Assembly (NCBI GenBank): GCA_946630645.1
Contig: CAMOZD010000004.1
Span: forward strand, 1 to 13,516
Origin: an uncultured Lachnospiraceae bacterium
GTDB lineage: Bacteria > Bacillota > Clostridia > Lachnospirales > Lachnospiraceae
Reading direction: 5' to 3'
DNA: 13,516 nucleotides
Both the position numbers and the translations under genes were made by a program. Positions within the stretch are counted from its first letter, which is position 1, and each line of letters starts with the position of its first letter. Positions 1 through 6,792 of the stretch are shown here, in pieces. The notes under the pieces were generated by a model that saw only the letters and a program-made list of their open reading frames with translations, searched no databases and was not told where the DNA came from.

Positions 1-2
1 CC

Positions 3-125
3 GGCTTACCCCAGGGTGCCTACCATGTCTACGACTACAAGTTTTTCTACCGCAACCTGCAGGAAAATGTCAGACTGCGGATCAGGTCTTACCGGAAGGA
101 AAAAGAGGCCATCCCTGGCCCCTGA
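3..125 (+). CDS. C-terminal end of an unidentified protein (5' truncated by window edge)
   Basis: Reading from base 3, an open frame of 40 codons runs from the window edge to a TGA at 123-125. It encodes a tail rich in aromatic and basic residues (YHVYDYKFFYRN near the start, then RLRIRSYRKEKE) ending in IPGP. This composition looks like genuine protein; the overlapping ATG-started frame at 16-213 gives a Ser/Thr-rich, low-quality product and is probably a shadow. I do not recognise the family, and with only the tail visible no function is proposed. The stop is followed by about 145 bp of AT-rich intergenic DNA before the end of the convergent hydrolase gene. Confidence 0.5.
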   Translation, partial: GLPQGAYHVYDYKFFYRNLQENVRLRIRSYRKEKEAIPGP

Positions 126-132
126 TTCCTTG

Positions 133-246
133 TCTGCTGTCAATTCCCTGCTGTTAATTATCTACGGTTATTTTTCTGCTGTTAACCCTCCACAATTGAT
201 GATCTACCGATAATCATCTGCTTCATAATATTGTTCTGTTAATTCC
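133..246. repeat. Degenerate CTG(CTG)TTAATTCC-like repeats
   Basis: Four related copies of a CTGCTGTTAAT-type word occur between two convergent gene ends: 133-147 and 148-160 are adjacent, with further copies at 176-188 and 235-246. An inverted repeat GATGAT/ATCATC (198-218 region) lies among them but has no T-run, so I do not call it a terminator. No function can be assigned. Confidence 0.35.
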
Positions 247-248
247 TC

Positions 249-284
249 GTTATTAATAGTTTCTTTGTTATTAATACCCTCTTT
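249..284. repeat. 18-bp tandem duplication across the hydrolase stop codon
   Basis: Units 249-266 and 267-284 match at 15 of 18 positions, both starting GTTATTAATA. The second unit contains the stop codon of the minus-strand hydrolase (TTA at 271-273, TAA on the minus strand) and its last few sense codons. It is one of several stop-spanning duplications in the window. Confidence 0.6.
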
Positions 285-963
285 CCCGGAGGAAGTTTAT
301 GAGCAATCTCCCCATGACCGGACTGTCCACGATATAGCTGCCATGGTCTGCCTCCTCCACAACCACCAGCTCAGAATCAGGCAGATTGGCGGCGATCCGG
401 TCTGTTTCCTCGGGAAGAATCAGGTCATGGTCTCCCACCGTAAGCAGAACCGGAATAGTGATCTGCTTCAGAGAGGAGGGATCGATGTGGGGCTCCGTCA
501 GCATGAGGCTGATCAGGGGGTCCGGCTCTTTTTTATTAAGCTCGGTATACTCCTCTAAAAATGACGGAATAAGGCCCTCCGGGTGAAGGTTGGTTCCACT
601 GATGGCCATGAGGGCCAGGGTTCCGGGATGGTGAAGCTCCAGAAGCAAGGCGATGATCCCACCGTCACTGTGGCCATAGAGGGCCGGTTTATCCAGGTCC
701 AGAGCCTTTATGAACTGGTAGATGTCCTCTGCCATATCGTCATAATGATATTCTTTCAGGGGCTCATTGGCCCCATGGCCTCTGGAATCCGGTGCGTATA
801 CCTTATAGCCGGCTTCTGACAGCTGGCCAATCTCCACGTCAAAAAGGTCATGGTCCTCCCCGTTTCCATGGACCAGAACCACCGGCTTTCCCTGGCCGGC
901 CACCGCATAGTGGAGCCTTACCCCATTTACTTCTATTACATGCTTTGCATCATATTTCGTCAT
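271..963 (-). CDS. Alpha/beta-fold hydrolase
   Basis: This is a 230-residue serine hydrolase of the alpha/beta fold; the substrate cannot be read from sequence. Visible hallmarks are the oxyanion-loop motif HGNGEDH (residues 32-38), the nucleophile elbow GHSDGG with Ser99, an acid candidate in VGDHDLI (Asp178 or Asp180), and the catalytic His in EADHGSY (His207). The lid region is short, since the whole protein is only 230 residues. There is no signal peptide, so it is probably cytoplasmic. The start at 963 is chosen because AGGAGG (complement of 973-978) lies 9 nt upstream. The longer frame starting at 984 would place that ribosome binding site inside the coding sequence. The gene is monocistronic and points toward the left window edge. 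Similar folds include esterases, haloperoxidase-like enzymes and C-C hydrolases, so the call stays generic. Confidence 0.88.
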   Translation of the reverse strand: MTKYDAKHVIEVNGVRLHYAVAGQGKPVVLVHGNGEDHDLFDVEIGQLSEAGYKVYAPDSRGHGANEPLKEYHYDDMAEDIYQFIKALDLDKPALYGHSDGGIIALLLELHHPGTLALMAISGTNLHPEGLIPSFLEEYTELNKKEPDPLISLMLTEPHIDPSSLKQITIPVLLTVGDHDLILPEETDRIAANLPDSELVVVEEADHGSYIVDSPVMGRLLINFLRERGY

Positions 964-1046
964 CTCTGCTGTCCTCCTCTTCATGCCATTTTTTCCTAAT
1001 ATAATAATAAAGCTTTTCCTTATTCTACCACATTAACCGGTCTTGT

Positions 1047-1190
1047 CCTATGAATACATTTTTCTCTGTTACTCCATCTTAGCCTGTTAATACATCCTTC
1101 CCCTTACCTATATCCCGTCCTGTTAGATCTCACTTCCTTAATATATCCTGCCCTGCTGGCAATTTACGCCTCCCAATATAGCCTTCCCTG
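1047..1190. repeat. Diverged 36-bp tandem repeats
   Basis: Aligned at 36-bp spacing, the words CCTATGAATACAT (1047), CCTGTTAATACAT (1083) and CCTGTTAGATCTC (1119) fall in register. A fourth, more decayed unit starts near 1155. Units are pyrimidine-rich and poorly conserved outside the anchor word, so this is probably an old tandem array. Confidence 0.35.
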
Positions 1191-1361
1191 CCCATATTTT
1201 CCACCCTTTTACAGGTCCTTTCCTGCCGGGATATTCCGAATGTTTAAGGTTTTCTTCCTTTTTTTATTTTCCATTTTTCTCTTATATTTTCCTGCCTGCA
1301 TCTCCTTTTTTTGTTAACTATTTCTTTATTGCTCTCTTCTTCTAAAATAAAATATCAGTTG

Positions 1362-1397
1362 GCAAAAATCTTCCTAAGTGCAAAAATCTTTCTTAAA
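1362..1397. repeat. 18-bp direct repeat, two adjacent copies
   Basis: Copies at 1362-1379 and 1380-1397 both begin GCAAAAATCTT and match at 14 of 18 positions. They lie immediately before the palindrome at 1399-1410, upstream of the phosphate symporter. They could be operator half-sites or simply slippage products. Confidence 0.5.
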
Positions 1398-1398
1398 T

Positions 1399-1410
1399 AT
1401 AGGCGCCTAT
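1399..1410. promoter_or_regulatory. Perfect 12-bp palindrome, possible operator
   Basis: ATAGGCGCCTAT is a perfect palindrome in otherwise AT-rich DNA about 155 bp before the symporter start. The GC-rich core stands out from its surroundings. The binding protein, if any, is unknown. Confidence 0.3.
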
Positions 1411-1450
1411 TTTACTTTATTTTTACAAATACTGGCTATACATTTTTACT
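1411..1450 (+). promoter_or_regulatory. Possible PhoP/PhoB-type box cluster before the Na/Pi symporter
   Basis: TTTACT (1411-1416), TTTACA (1422-1427) and TTTACT (1445-1450) occur at 11 bp and then 23 bp spacing. Gram-positive PhoP sites consist of TTAACA-like hexamers repeated about every 11 bp. A TATACA at 1437-1442 could be a -10 hexamer lacking a good -35, as expected for an activated promoter. The downstream gene moves phosphate, which makes the reading plausible, but AT-rich DNA yields such words easily. Confidence 0.3.
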
Positions 1451-1461
1451 TTTGTATGTTA

Positions 1462-1545
1462 TCGTGAGGGGGCGGAGTATCTTTTTTTGCTCACACGACT
1501 TTTCGGCTACGGGATAACCCGTGATTATCTGGCTAGTTTACCAGA
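1462..1545 (+). promoter_or_regulatory. Three consecutive hairpins in the symporter leader
   Basis: Three potential RNA stems lie in the 100 nt before the symporter. TCGTGAG (1462-1468) pairs with CTCACACGA (1490-1498) with a 2-nt bulge. ACGGG (1509-1513) pairs with CCCGT (1518-1522) around ATAA. TCTGG (1528-1532) pairs with CCAGA (1541-1545). The last ends 8 nt before the AAGGAG ribosome binding site. The sequence matches no riboswitch class I can recall. It may be a cis-regulatory leader or a chance cluster. Confidence 0.3.
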
Positions 1546-1565
1546 GAGAAAAAAAGGAGAAAAAT

Positions 1566-3227
1566 ATGTTTGAGATGTTGACCGAATTAATTGCCGGTTT
1601 AGGTCTATTCCTATTCGGCATGAAGTTCATGGGAGAAAGTCTGCAGAAAGCGGCCGGCGACAAGATGAGAGACCTGCTGGCCAAGGTAACCAGCAACCGT
1701 TTTACCGGAGTACTGTTTGGTGCACTGTTTACAGCCATCATCCAGTCATCCGGAGCCTGTACTGTTATGGAAGTAAACCTGGTTAATGCCGGTCTGATGA
1801 CTTTGGAACAGTCTGTCGGTATCACCTTTGGTGCCAGCATCGGTACCACCATTACTTCCCAGTTAGTATCTTTGAAACTTACGGCTGTAGCACCCTTCAT
1901 CGTATTCCTGGGAGCAGTCCTTATCATGTTCGGTAAGAAGCCCCTGCTTAGGAAGATCGCTGAGATCATCTTCGGTTTCGGTGCCCTTTTCCTGGGAATC
2001 AGCAGTATGTCCGCTGCTCTTTCAGCCATACCTGAGCATCCGGTAATCATGCAGTATTTCAGCATCCTCAGCAATCCGGTCATTGCCCTTATCGTAGGAC
2101 TGATTTTCACTTTGATTACCCAGTCTTCTTCTGTAACGGTCAGTGTCCTGGTACTGTTAGCCGGAAGCGGCCTGGTACCCCTGCTCAGCTGCTGTTTCTA
2201 CATCCTCGGCGCCAATGTCGGTGCCTGTACCCCCACCCTTATGGCTGGTATGGGAGCCAGCAAGGATGCCAAGAGAACTGCCCTGATCTTCCTGCTTCTG
2301 GAATTATTCGGTATGATTATTATCAGCGTACTGCTTATCTTCTTCCACGGCCCGATCATCAGCGCGATCTCATCCATTGACGGAGCCGATAATTACAACC
2401 GTTTCGTAGCCAATGCCAATACGGTCTTCAAGGTTTTCCAGACCGTGATTTTCCTGCCCTTCGTTGACCAGTTTGTGGCCATCACCAAGAAGGTATATCC
2501 GGACGGACCGGAAGTGGCAGACCAGATCATGGAAGAGAAATTCCTTTATATCACTTCTGACAGTGCCAAGTTCGCACCTTCCACAGCAGTGATTCAGGTA
2601 GTCCAGGAGATTGGCCGTATGGCTAACTTAGTAGATGACAACTTAGAGGACGCCATGTCCACCCTATTTTCCTTTAGTCAGGAAAAGATAGAACAGGTAG
2701 CTGCACGGGAGAAAGTCATTGACTGGCTGAGCAGCGCCATCACCAAGTATCTGGTTGATATCAACCGTTACGAACTGCCTCTGGCCGACTCCAACCGGAT
2801 CGGCAGTCTCTTCCACGTAGTAATTGACCTGGAAAGAATTGGTGACCATGCAGTTAACTTTACTGAGGATGCCCAGAAGAAGAAGGACCTGGGCGAGGAA
2901 TTCACCGAGCGGGGCAAGGAAGAGCTTCAGGCTATGTATGACAATGTTCATGAGCTCTACGAAAAAAGTATGTACTCCTTTATCTGTTATGATAAGTCAG
3001 ATATCCAGGAGATCATCACCCTTGAGAACCAGGTTGATGATATGGAAACCACCCTCAAAGACCATCAGGTACAGAGCCTTTCCAAGGGTACTACCTCTGT
3101 TGCAATCGGCCTGATCTTTACAGATACCGTCATTGCTCTTGAGCGTATCGGTGACCATTCTACCAACATCGCCTACTCTCTCTTCCGGGACGACCCCGAA
3201 GAGAAAGGCATCGAGGCGGTCAGCTAA
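1566..3227 (+). CDS. Na+/phosphate cotransporter family protein with PhoU-like domain
   Basis: This 553-residue protein of the NptA/Na-Pi cotransporter (PNaS, SLC34-related) family is expected to import inorganic phosphate across the cytoplasmic membrane with Na+. The membrane half (residues 1 to about 310) contains the two inverted QSS repeats typical of the family: IIQSSGACTV (residues 59-68) and ITQSSSVTVS (184-193). GASIGTT (89-95) and GANVGAC (215-221) are the matching downstream motifs. From about residue 335 a helical PhoU-like domain follows, with paired VIDLERIGDHAVN and VIALERIGDHSTN motifs. The start at 1566 is preceded by AAGGAGA (1554-1560); the longer frame from 1521 would bury this site and adds a charged, non-family N-terminus. 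The gene is monocistronic with a terminator just after it. Phosphate transport is inferred from family; some members may move other anions or act in regulation. Confidence 0.93.
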   Translation: MFEMLTELIAGLGLFLFGMKFMGESLQKAAGDKMRDLLAKVTSNRFTGVLFGALFTAIIQSSGACTVMEVNLVNAGLMTLEQSVGITFGASIGTTITSQLVSLKLTAVAPFIVFLGAVLIMFGKKPLLRKIAEIIFGFGALFLGISSMSAALSAIPEHPVIMQYFSILSNPVIALIVGLIFTLITQSSSVTVSVLVLLAGSGLVPLLSCCFYILGANVGACTPTLMAGMGASKDAKRTALIFLLLELFGMIIISVLLIFFHGPIISAISSIDGADNYNRFVANANTVFKVFQTVIFLPFVDQFVAITKKVYPDGPEVADQIMEEKFLYITSDSAKFAPSTAVIQVVQEIGRMANLVDDNLEDAMSTLFSFSQEKIEQVAAREKVIDWLSSAITKYLVDINRYELPLADSNRIGSLFHVVIDLERIGDHAVNFTEDAQKKKDLGEEFTERGKEELQAMYDNVHELYEKSMYSFICYDKSDIQEIITLENQVDDMETTLKDHQVQSLSKGTTSVAIGLIFTDTVIALERIGDHSTNIAYSLFRDDPEEKGIEAVS

Positions 3228-3280
3228 GGCCTGATTACGAATCAGGGACCGTCTTCAAGCGTCCCGGATAAATAGAATTT

Positions 3281-3341
3281 AAAAAACCAGGGTAGACATG
3301 TCCTCTCTTCCTTAGGAATGAGTCATCTATCCTGGTTTTTT
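3281..3341. terminator. Bidirectional terminator between convergent genes
   Basis: The arms at 3281-3296 and 3326-3341 pair over 16 bp with one G-T mismatch, around a 29-nt loop. The A6 flank on the left and T7 on the right give a T-run on both strands. It lies 53 nt after the symporter stop and 12 nt after the UPF0261 stop, so it fits both. Two further short stems (around 3231-3247 and 3245-3265) precede it. Confidence 0.8.
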
Positions 3342-3353
3342 TATGCTTTCTTA

Positions 3354-4628
3354 CTACTGGCCTGCCGGCTGGTATTTGTGGAAGATCATCTCCATGAGAA
3401 TAACTGCCGCTGCCTCTCCGAATTCCTCATCATTGATATTGCAGTCCAGCTCAATGACAGGAATCCTCTTCACATCCACCTTTTCCTTAAGAGTGTCAAA
3501 CAAGGCCTTGTCCTCTTCCGGTCCCCAGAAGACCTTGCCCTGGGCATCCACGCCGGACAGACCCTTGAGGGGCAGCAGGAGAACGGTATATTCCTGGGCC
3601 CGGTTGATCTTCTCCGCCAGCTTAGTGGCCAAAGCTTTATTTTCCTCCACATTGGTCCTCATGACAGTAACCATGGGATTGTGGACATGCTTCTTTCTGT
3701 CGGCATATTTTTCCGGCACAGTATCCATAGGGCCGAAGGTTACCATGTCCATGGCTCCCGGGGATACCACCTGGGGGATATGATTTCTGGAAGCCGCCTC
3801 GCTGCGGTTGGGCCCGGCTGCCATAATGCCGCCGAAGAGTTCATCACACCATTCCGTGGTGGTCAGATCAAGAACACCACAGAAGGCTCCCGCATCGATC
3901 AGCTGCTCCATAACCCTGCCTCCGGTGCCGCTGGCATGGAAAATAATGACCTCAAAGCCATTGTCTTCCAAGAGTTTGCGGGCCGCTGTCACCCCGGGTG
4001 TGGTCACTCCGTACATGGTGGCCGCAATCCTGGGCTTGTCCGGATACTGGTCCTCTGACAAGGTCCTGGTGCAGCCCAACATACCTGCCATGGCCTGGAC
4101 TGCTCCCCGCAGGACAAAGCGGGTGATCCGGTTGAGACCGGAAATATCCGCGATGGAGGGGAACATAATCAGGTCACTGGTCCCCACATAGGGGGCTACA
4201 TTGCCTCCTGCCATGGTGGATACCATGATCTTGGGCACACCCCAGGGCAGGGTCCTCATGGCCGGTGTCAGAATGGAGGTTCCTCCCGAGCCTCCCAGAC
4301 CCAGCATGCCTGCCACAGATCCTTTCTCATAAAGGTAAGGAACCAGCATCTGCAGGCCTTCCATCATGGCCGTGACCATCCGGCCCCGGTCATTGTCTTC
4401 TCTTAACTGCTGCAGATTATAACCTGCCAGCTCTGCCACCTTATCCGCGGAGATATCCGGCTCAAAAGCCGGCTCCCTGCCGCCGGTATCAATGAGAATG
4501 GTGGCTATTTCCAACTCGTCAAACAAAGATTTCACATATTTATACTCTTCCCCTTTGGTATCAAAGGTTCCGGCAAGAATAATCGCTTTTTGCATCTCAT
4601 CCATATGATTACCCCAGACATTTGTCAT
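3354..4628 (-). CDS. UPF0261 / Tm-1-like ATP-binding domain protein
   Basis: This 424-residue protein belongs to the UPF0261 family, homologous to the N-terminal domain of tomato Tm-1. The N-terminal signature KAIILAGTFDTKGEE is at residues 14-28, DTGGRE at 47-52, and the glycine-rich loop GLGGSGGTS at 110-118. The family's bacterial role is not established; Tm-1 binds nucleotide. In plants and many bacteria this domain is joined to, or encoded beside, a TIM-barrel PEP-hydrolase-like partner, which is absent here. The start is uncertain: neither the 4628 ATG nor the ATG at 4604 (MDEMQKAII) has a strong ribosome binding site. The family usually begins just before KAIIL, which favours 4604. A 9-codon frame (4638 to 4609) overlaps the 4628 start. 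The MBL gene is 118 bp upstream in the same direction. Confidence 0.9.
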   Translation of the reverse strand: MTNVWGNHMDEMQKAIILAGTFDTKGEEYKYVKSLFDELEIATILIDTGGREPAFEPDISADKVAELAGYNLQQLREDNDRGRMVTAMMEGLQMLVPYLYEKGSVAGMLGLGGSGGTSILTPAMRTLPWGVPKIMVSTMAGGNVAPYVGTSDLIMFPSIADISGLNRITRFVLRGAVQAMAGMLGCTRTLSEDQYPDKPRIAATMYGVTTPGVTAARKLLEDNGFEVIIFHASGTGGRVMEQLIDAGAFCGVLDLTTTEWCDELFGGIMAAGPNRSEAASRNHIPQVVSPGAMDMVTFGPMDTVPEKYADRKKHVHNPMVTVMRTNVEENKALATKLAEKINRAQEYTVLLLPLKGLSGVDAQGKVFWGPEEDKALFDTLKEKVDVKRIPVIELDCNINDEEFGEAAAVILMEMIFHKYQPAGQ

Positions 4629-4657
4629 CCCAATACATGGTCAAAAGGTTACATTTT

Positions 4658-4663
4658 ATTTTA
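4658..4663 (-). promoter_or_regulatory. Weak candidate extended -10 for the UPF0261 gene
   Basis: On the minus strand TGCTAAAAT gives an extended -10 (TG-N-TAAAAT; hexamer is the complement of 4658-4663). It would start transcription about 22 nt before the 4628 ATG or 46 nt before the 4604 ATG. No good -35 hexamer lies 17 bp upstream. Readthrough from the MBL gene is the alternative, since I see no intrinsic terminator between them. Confidence 0.25.
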
Positions 4664-4746
4664 GCATTTCTATGGAAAGAGTTCTGATAAAATCATTTCA
4701 GGATGGTTGGAATAATAAATAGTCTTTCAAAAAAACTGCCTGCTGC

Positions 4747-5580
4747 TTAAAGGGAAATGGTTTCCCAGTCGTCGGGAACCCATATATTGCCATCGTAATA
4801 GCGGGAGGCCTCTTCCGTATATAATTTCTTTCTCTGGCCAAAGGTGTCATCCTCGGTGTGCCAGAGCAGGAGATTCTTCACATGGTGCTTCTGGGCCATC
4901 ATGCTGCTCTCCTTTACCGTCAGATGGTGGTAGCGTTCCGGCCTGTAGATGGCCCTGTCCCGGTCCAGGCAGAAGGCCTCTGACAGCAGCCAGTCGGCAT
5001 CGCCGCAGAACTGCTCCCCATGTTCTGTCACTGGCTCATCCCCCGGGAAGACCAGACGGGTGCCGTCGGGCCAGACCATATGAAAGCCAAACTGTTTGGC
5101 TTTGGTGGACCCGATATCAAAAAAGGTAAAGTGGCAGTTCCACAGGTCCATCTCTTCCATATCCTCCACCACGACCAGGTGAATCCTGGTCCCGATCAGG
5201 GCCATTCCCTGAGGCTTTATAATCATCTGGCAGACCTTGTAAGCCTTATCCAGGACCACATCATTGCCATAAAGGTAAAAGTCTCCTTCATAGGCATCAT
5301 TTATGATCAATTCCCCGATGTTACGCAGGACCCAGATCATGCCAAGAAAATGATCTGTATGCTCATGGCTCAGAAATCCATAATGCATTTTACTCCAGTC
5401 CAGATTCATGGCATCAAAACAACGGAGGACATCAGAGCCTCCGGTCCCGTCCACCAGGAAAAGGCTTTCCCCGTCATCAAAAACACAGGCCGTGTTCACA
5501 TATTTTGATACGGTCGCTGTTCCTGTGCCCAGGATATGCATTCTTTTTTCGCTTGTATTCTCAGTCTTCTTCCCAGTCAT
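4747..5580 (-). CDS. MBL-fold metallo-hydrolase (RNase Z-like)
   Basis: A 277-residue metallo-beta-lactamase-fold hydrolase. The metal-binding motif HEHTDH is at residues 72-77, preceded by the N-terminal strand LGTGTAT (17-23) and VDGTGG (43-48). The bridging Asp is probably Asp181 in FPGDEP, and the final ligand His241 in LLLWHTED. YHHLTVKESS (217-226) resembles the H-S/T-x-x-E segment of RNase Z-like enzymes. The substrate is not known; RNase Z proper needs an exosite arm that I do not see, so this is likely a small-molecule or nucleic-acid phosphodiesterase-type relative. The start at 5580 has AAGGTG 8 nt upstream. A good promoter lies at 5675-5702, giving a leader of about 87 nt. Confidence 0.88.
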   Translation of the reverse strand: MTGKKTENTSEKRMHILGTGTATVSKYVNTACVFDDGESLFLVDGTGGSDVLRCFDAMNLDWSKMHYGFLSHEHTDHFLGMIWVLRNIGELIINDAYEGDFYLYGNDVVLDKAYKVCQMIIKPQGMALIGTRIHLVVVEDMEEMDLWNCHFTFFDIGSTKAKQFGFHMVWPDGTRLVFPGDEPVTEHGEQFCGDADWLLSEAFCLDRDRAIYRPERYHHLTVKESSMMAQKHHVKNLLLWHTEDDTFGQRKKLYTEEASRYYDGNIWVPDDWETISL

Positions 5581-5674
5581 TTGAACACCTTATCTTTTCC
5601 ATTTTAAGCGATTTATCTATATTTCTTAGTTCCTCTACTAGACAAAGGATGGTTTTATGGATGATTATTCTGTC

Positions 5675-5702
5675 TATATATAATATATAGTAGCATTGCC
5701 AA
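5675..5702 (-). promoter_or_regulatory. Candidate sigma-A promoter for the MBL gene
   Basis: On the minus strand TTGGCA (complement of 5697-5702) is separated by 16 bp from TATATA (complement of 5675-5680). Transcription would start near 5667, about 87 nt before the MBL start codon. The surrounding DNA is AT-rich with alternating TA, so the exact -10 is uncertain. Confidence 0.45.
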
Positions 5703-5823
5703 ATCCACCAAAGCAGTAAAATCTTCTTTTCATTATGGGAAATCCATGACCGGACAAGCTTAACCCCAATCGTCAGCCCTCCGGCAACTCTTCTGGGCAG
5801 GACAAGGCTGCAGATATTAATTT

Positions 5824-6645
5824 TCAGCCATCCAGTCCCAAAGTCCTGATGATTTCCCTGGCCACACCATCCTGGTCATTGGTATATCTTGTGACATGGC
5901 GGCACTGCTTCTTAACCTCCGGATGACCATTGAGCATACACCAGGAGTCAGGGCAGAGTACCAGCATATCCAGATCATTGAGATAATCGCCGAAAACCAT
6001 GGTTTCTTCCGGCTCCAGCCCCAGGTGGGCACACAGCCTCTCGTAGGCGATCCCCTTGGAGGCTTTCTTGCTGATCACATCAATCCATCCCTCACCGGAA
6101 AGCCTGATCATAAACTGGTCCATGTAATCTTTGAGCAGTCTGAGACCCTTTTGCTCTTCGGACCCGTCAAGGCTGGTATGGAGGGAAATCTTCACCAGCC
6201 GGTCCCTGTCAAAGACCTCCTCAATGGACGAAACCAGCCCCACACGGCCATTAAAGCCATTGAAATAATGCCAGGCAACCTCCCTGGCCGCCTCCGTCTC
6301 GGCTTCCAGCACATAGTTTTTTTTCAGGCCGCAGAAGACTGGATGGAGAAAATCTGTATCCATGATCAACTGCCAGATTCCCTTCAGTTGCTCATAGGTG
6401 CAGTCCTCATACCAGATCAGGCTCCCGTCCACATCATAGAGGGTCGAACCGTTATCGGAAATAGAAGCAAAGGGAATTCCCTGGAAAAAATCCTCCAGAT
6501 TAGGCCTGGATCTTCCACTGGCCGCAGCGAAAACAATACCCCGGTCTGTGATTGTTTTTAAGGTTTCCCTGGTCAGCCTGCTCAGCTGCTGTTTGTCATT
6601 TAAAAGGGTTTTGTCCATATCGCAGACAATCATTTTTTTCATCAT
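5824..6645 (-). CDS. Cof-type HAD-IIB family hydrolase (sugar-phosphate phosphatase-like)
   Basis: A 273-residue haloacid dehalogenase superfamily phosphatase. Motif I is DMDKT (Asp9 and Asp11, nucleophile and acid/base), motif II AASGRS (Ser43), motif III Lys197 in KKASKGIA, motif IV GDYLNDLDM (Asp220, Asn223, Asp224). The C-terminal NDQDGVAREI is typical of the Cof/YbjI group, which has a C2B cap and removes phosphate from sugar phosphates or cofactors such as FMN or PLP. The precise substrate cannot be inferred. The start at 6645 is set by GGAGG (complement of 6652-6656) 6 nt upstream, shortening the longest frame (6672) by nine residues. The DUF89 gene ends 147 bp upstream with no visible terminator or promoter between them, so the two are probably co-transcribed. 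Confidence 0.92.
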   Translation of the reverse strand: MMKKMIVCDMDKTLLNDKQQLSRLTRETLKTITDRGIVFAAASGRSRPNLEDFFQGIPFASISDNGSTLYDVDGSLIWYEDCTYEQLKGIWQLIMDTDFLHPVFCGLKKNYVLEAETEAAREVAWHYFNGFNGRVGLVSSIEEVFDRDRLVKISLHTSLDGSEEQKGLRLLKDYMDQFMIRLSGEGWIDVISKKASKGIAYERLCAHLGLEPEETMVFGDYLNDLDMLVLCPDSWCMLNGHPEVKKQCRHVTRYTNDQDGVAREIIRTLGLDG

Positions 6646-6704
6646 TACCGGCCTCCGATCTTTTTCTTCCACTCAATTGGCCGTTAGCCTTTTCTGACTT
6701 CTGG

Positions 6705-6792
6705 CATGTCTCTTCTGTTGTTCTTCTTCCTCATTTGCCTACAACATGTCTCTTCTGTTGTCCTTCTGGTCCGGGCCCTCTTTCCGGCAAAT
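6705..6792. repeat. 40-bp spaced direct repeat with nested inverted repeats
   Basis: A 23-bp word beginning CATGTCTCTTCTGTTGT occurs at 6705-6727 and 6745-6767 with one mismatch (period 40). Over the second copy, ATTTGCC (6733-6739) pairs with GGCAAAT (6786-6792) and encloses ACAACA (6741-6746) / TGTTGT (6756-6761). The minus-strand transcript between DUF89 and HAD could therefore fold into a multi-branched structure. No T-run follows, so it is not a typical terminator. Confidence 0.5.

Larger units (their letters stand above)
964..1565. other. Long intergenic region with leader signals of the Na/Pi symporter
   Basis: About 600 bp separate the divergent hydrolase and symporter genes and carry no convincing gene. 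The plus-strand frame at 1311-1517 has no ribosome binding site and low-complexity content. The left part (1047-1190) is pyrimidine-rich with a decayed 36-bp periodicity. The right part is AT-rich with an 18-bp direct repeat (1362-1397), a perfect 12-bp palindrome ATAGGCGCCTAT (1399-1410), TTTAC-type repeats (1411-1450) and three hairpins (1462-1545) ahead of the symporter. Each is listed separately. Confidence 0.6.

Noticed and set aside
16..213. Plus-strand 65-codon frame at the left edge
   Set aside because: A neighbouring frame (3-125) gives a more protein-like tail ending cleanly. This one is Ser/Thr-rich and extends through repeat DNA, with no ribosome binding site.
1311..1517. Plus-strand 68-codon hydrophobic frame before the symporter
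   Set aside because: It has no ribosome binding site. Its Phe/Leu richness comes from T-rich DNA, and it overlaps the leader hairpins and repeats.
4747..4760. Terminator between the MBL and UPF0261 genes
   Set aside because: A T7 run is present on the minus strand after the MBL stop, but I find no stable stem directly before it.
5752..5806. Stop-linked duplication after the HAD gene
   Set aside because: Only a 7-bp word (GGACAAG) repeats, at 48 bp spacing and not across the stop; this is within chance expectation.
5896..6561. Plus-strand open frame of 221 codons opposite the HAD gene
   Set aside because: It is a shadow of the HAD phosphatase, whose catalytic motifs are intact on the other strand.
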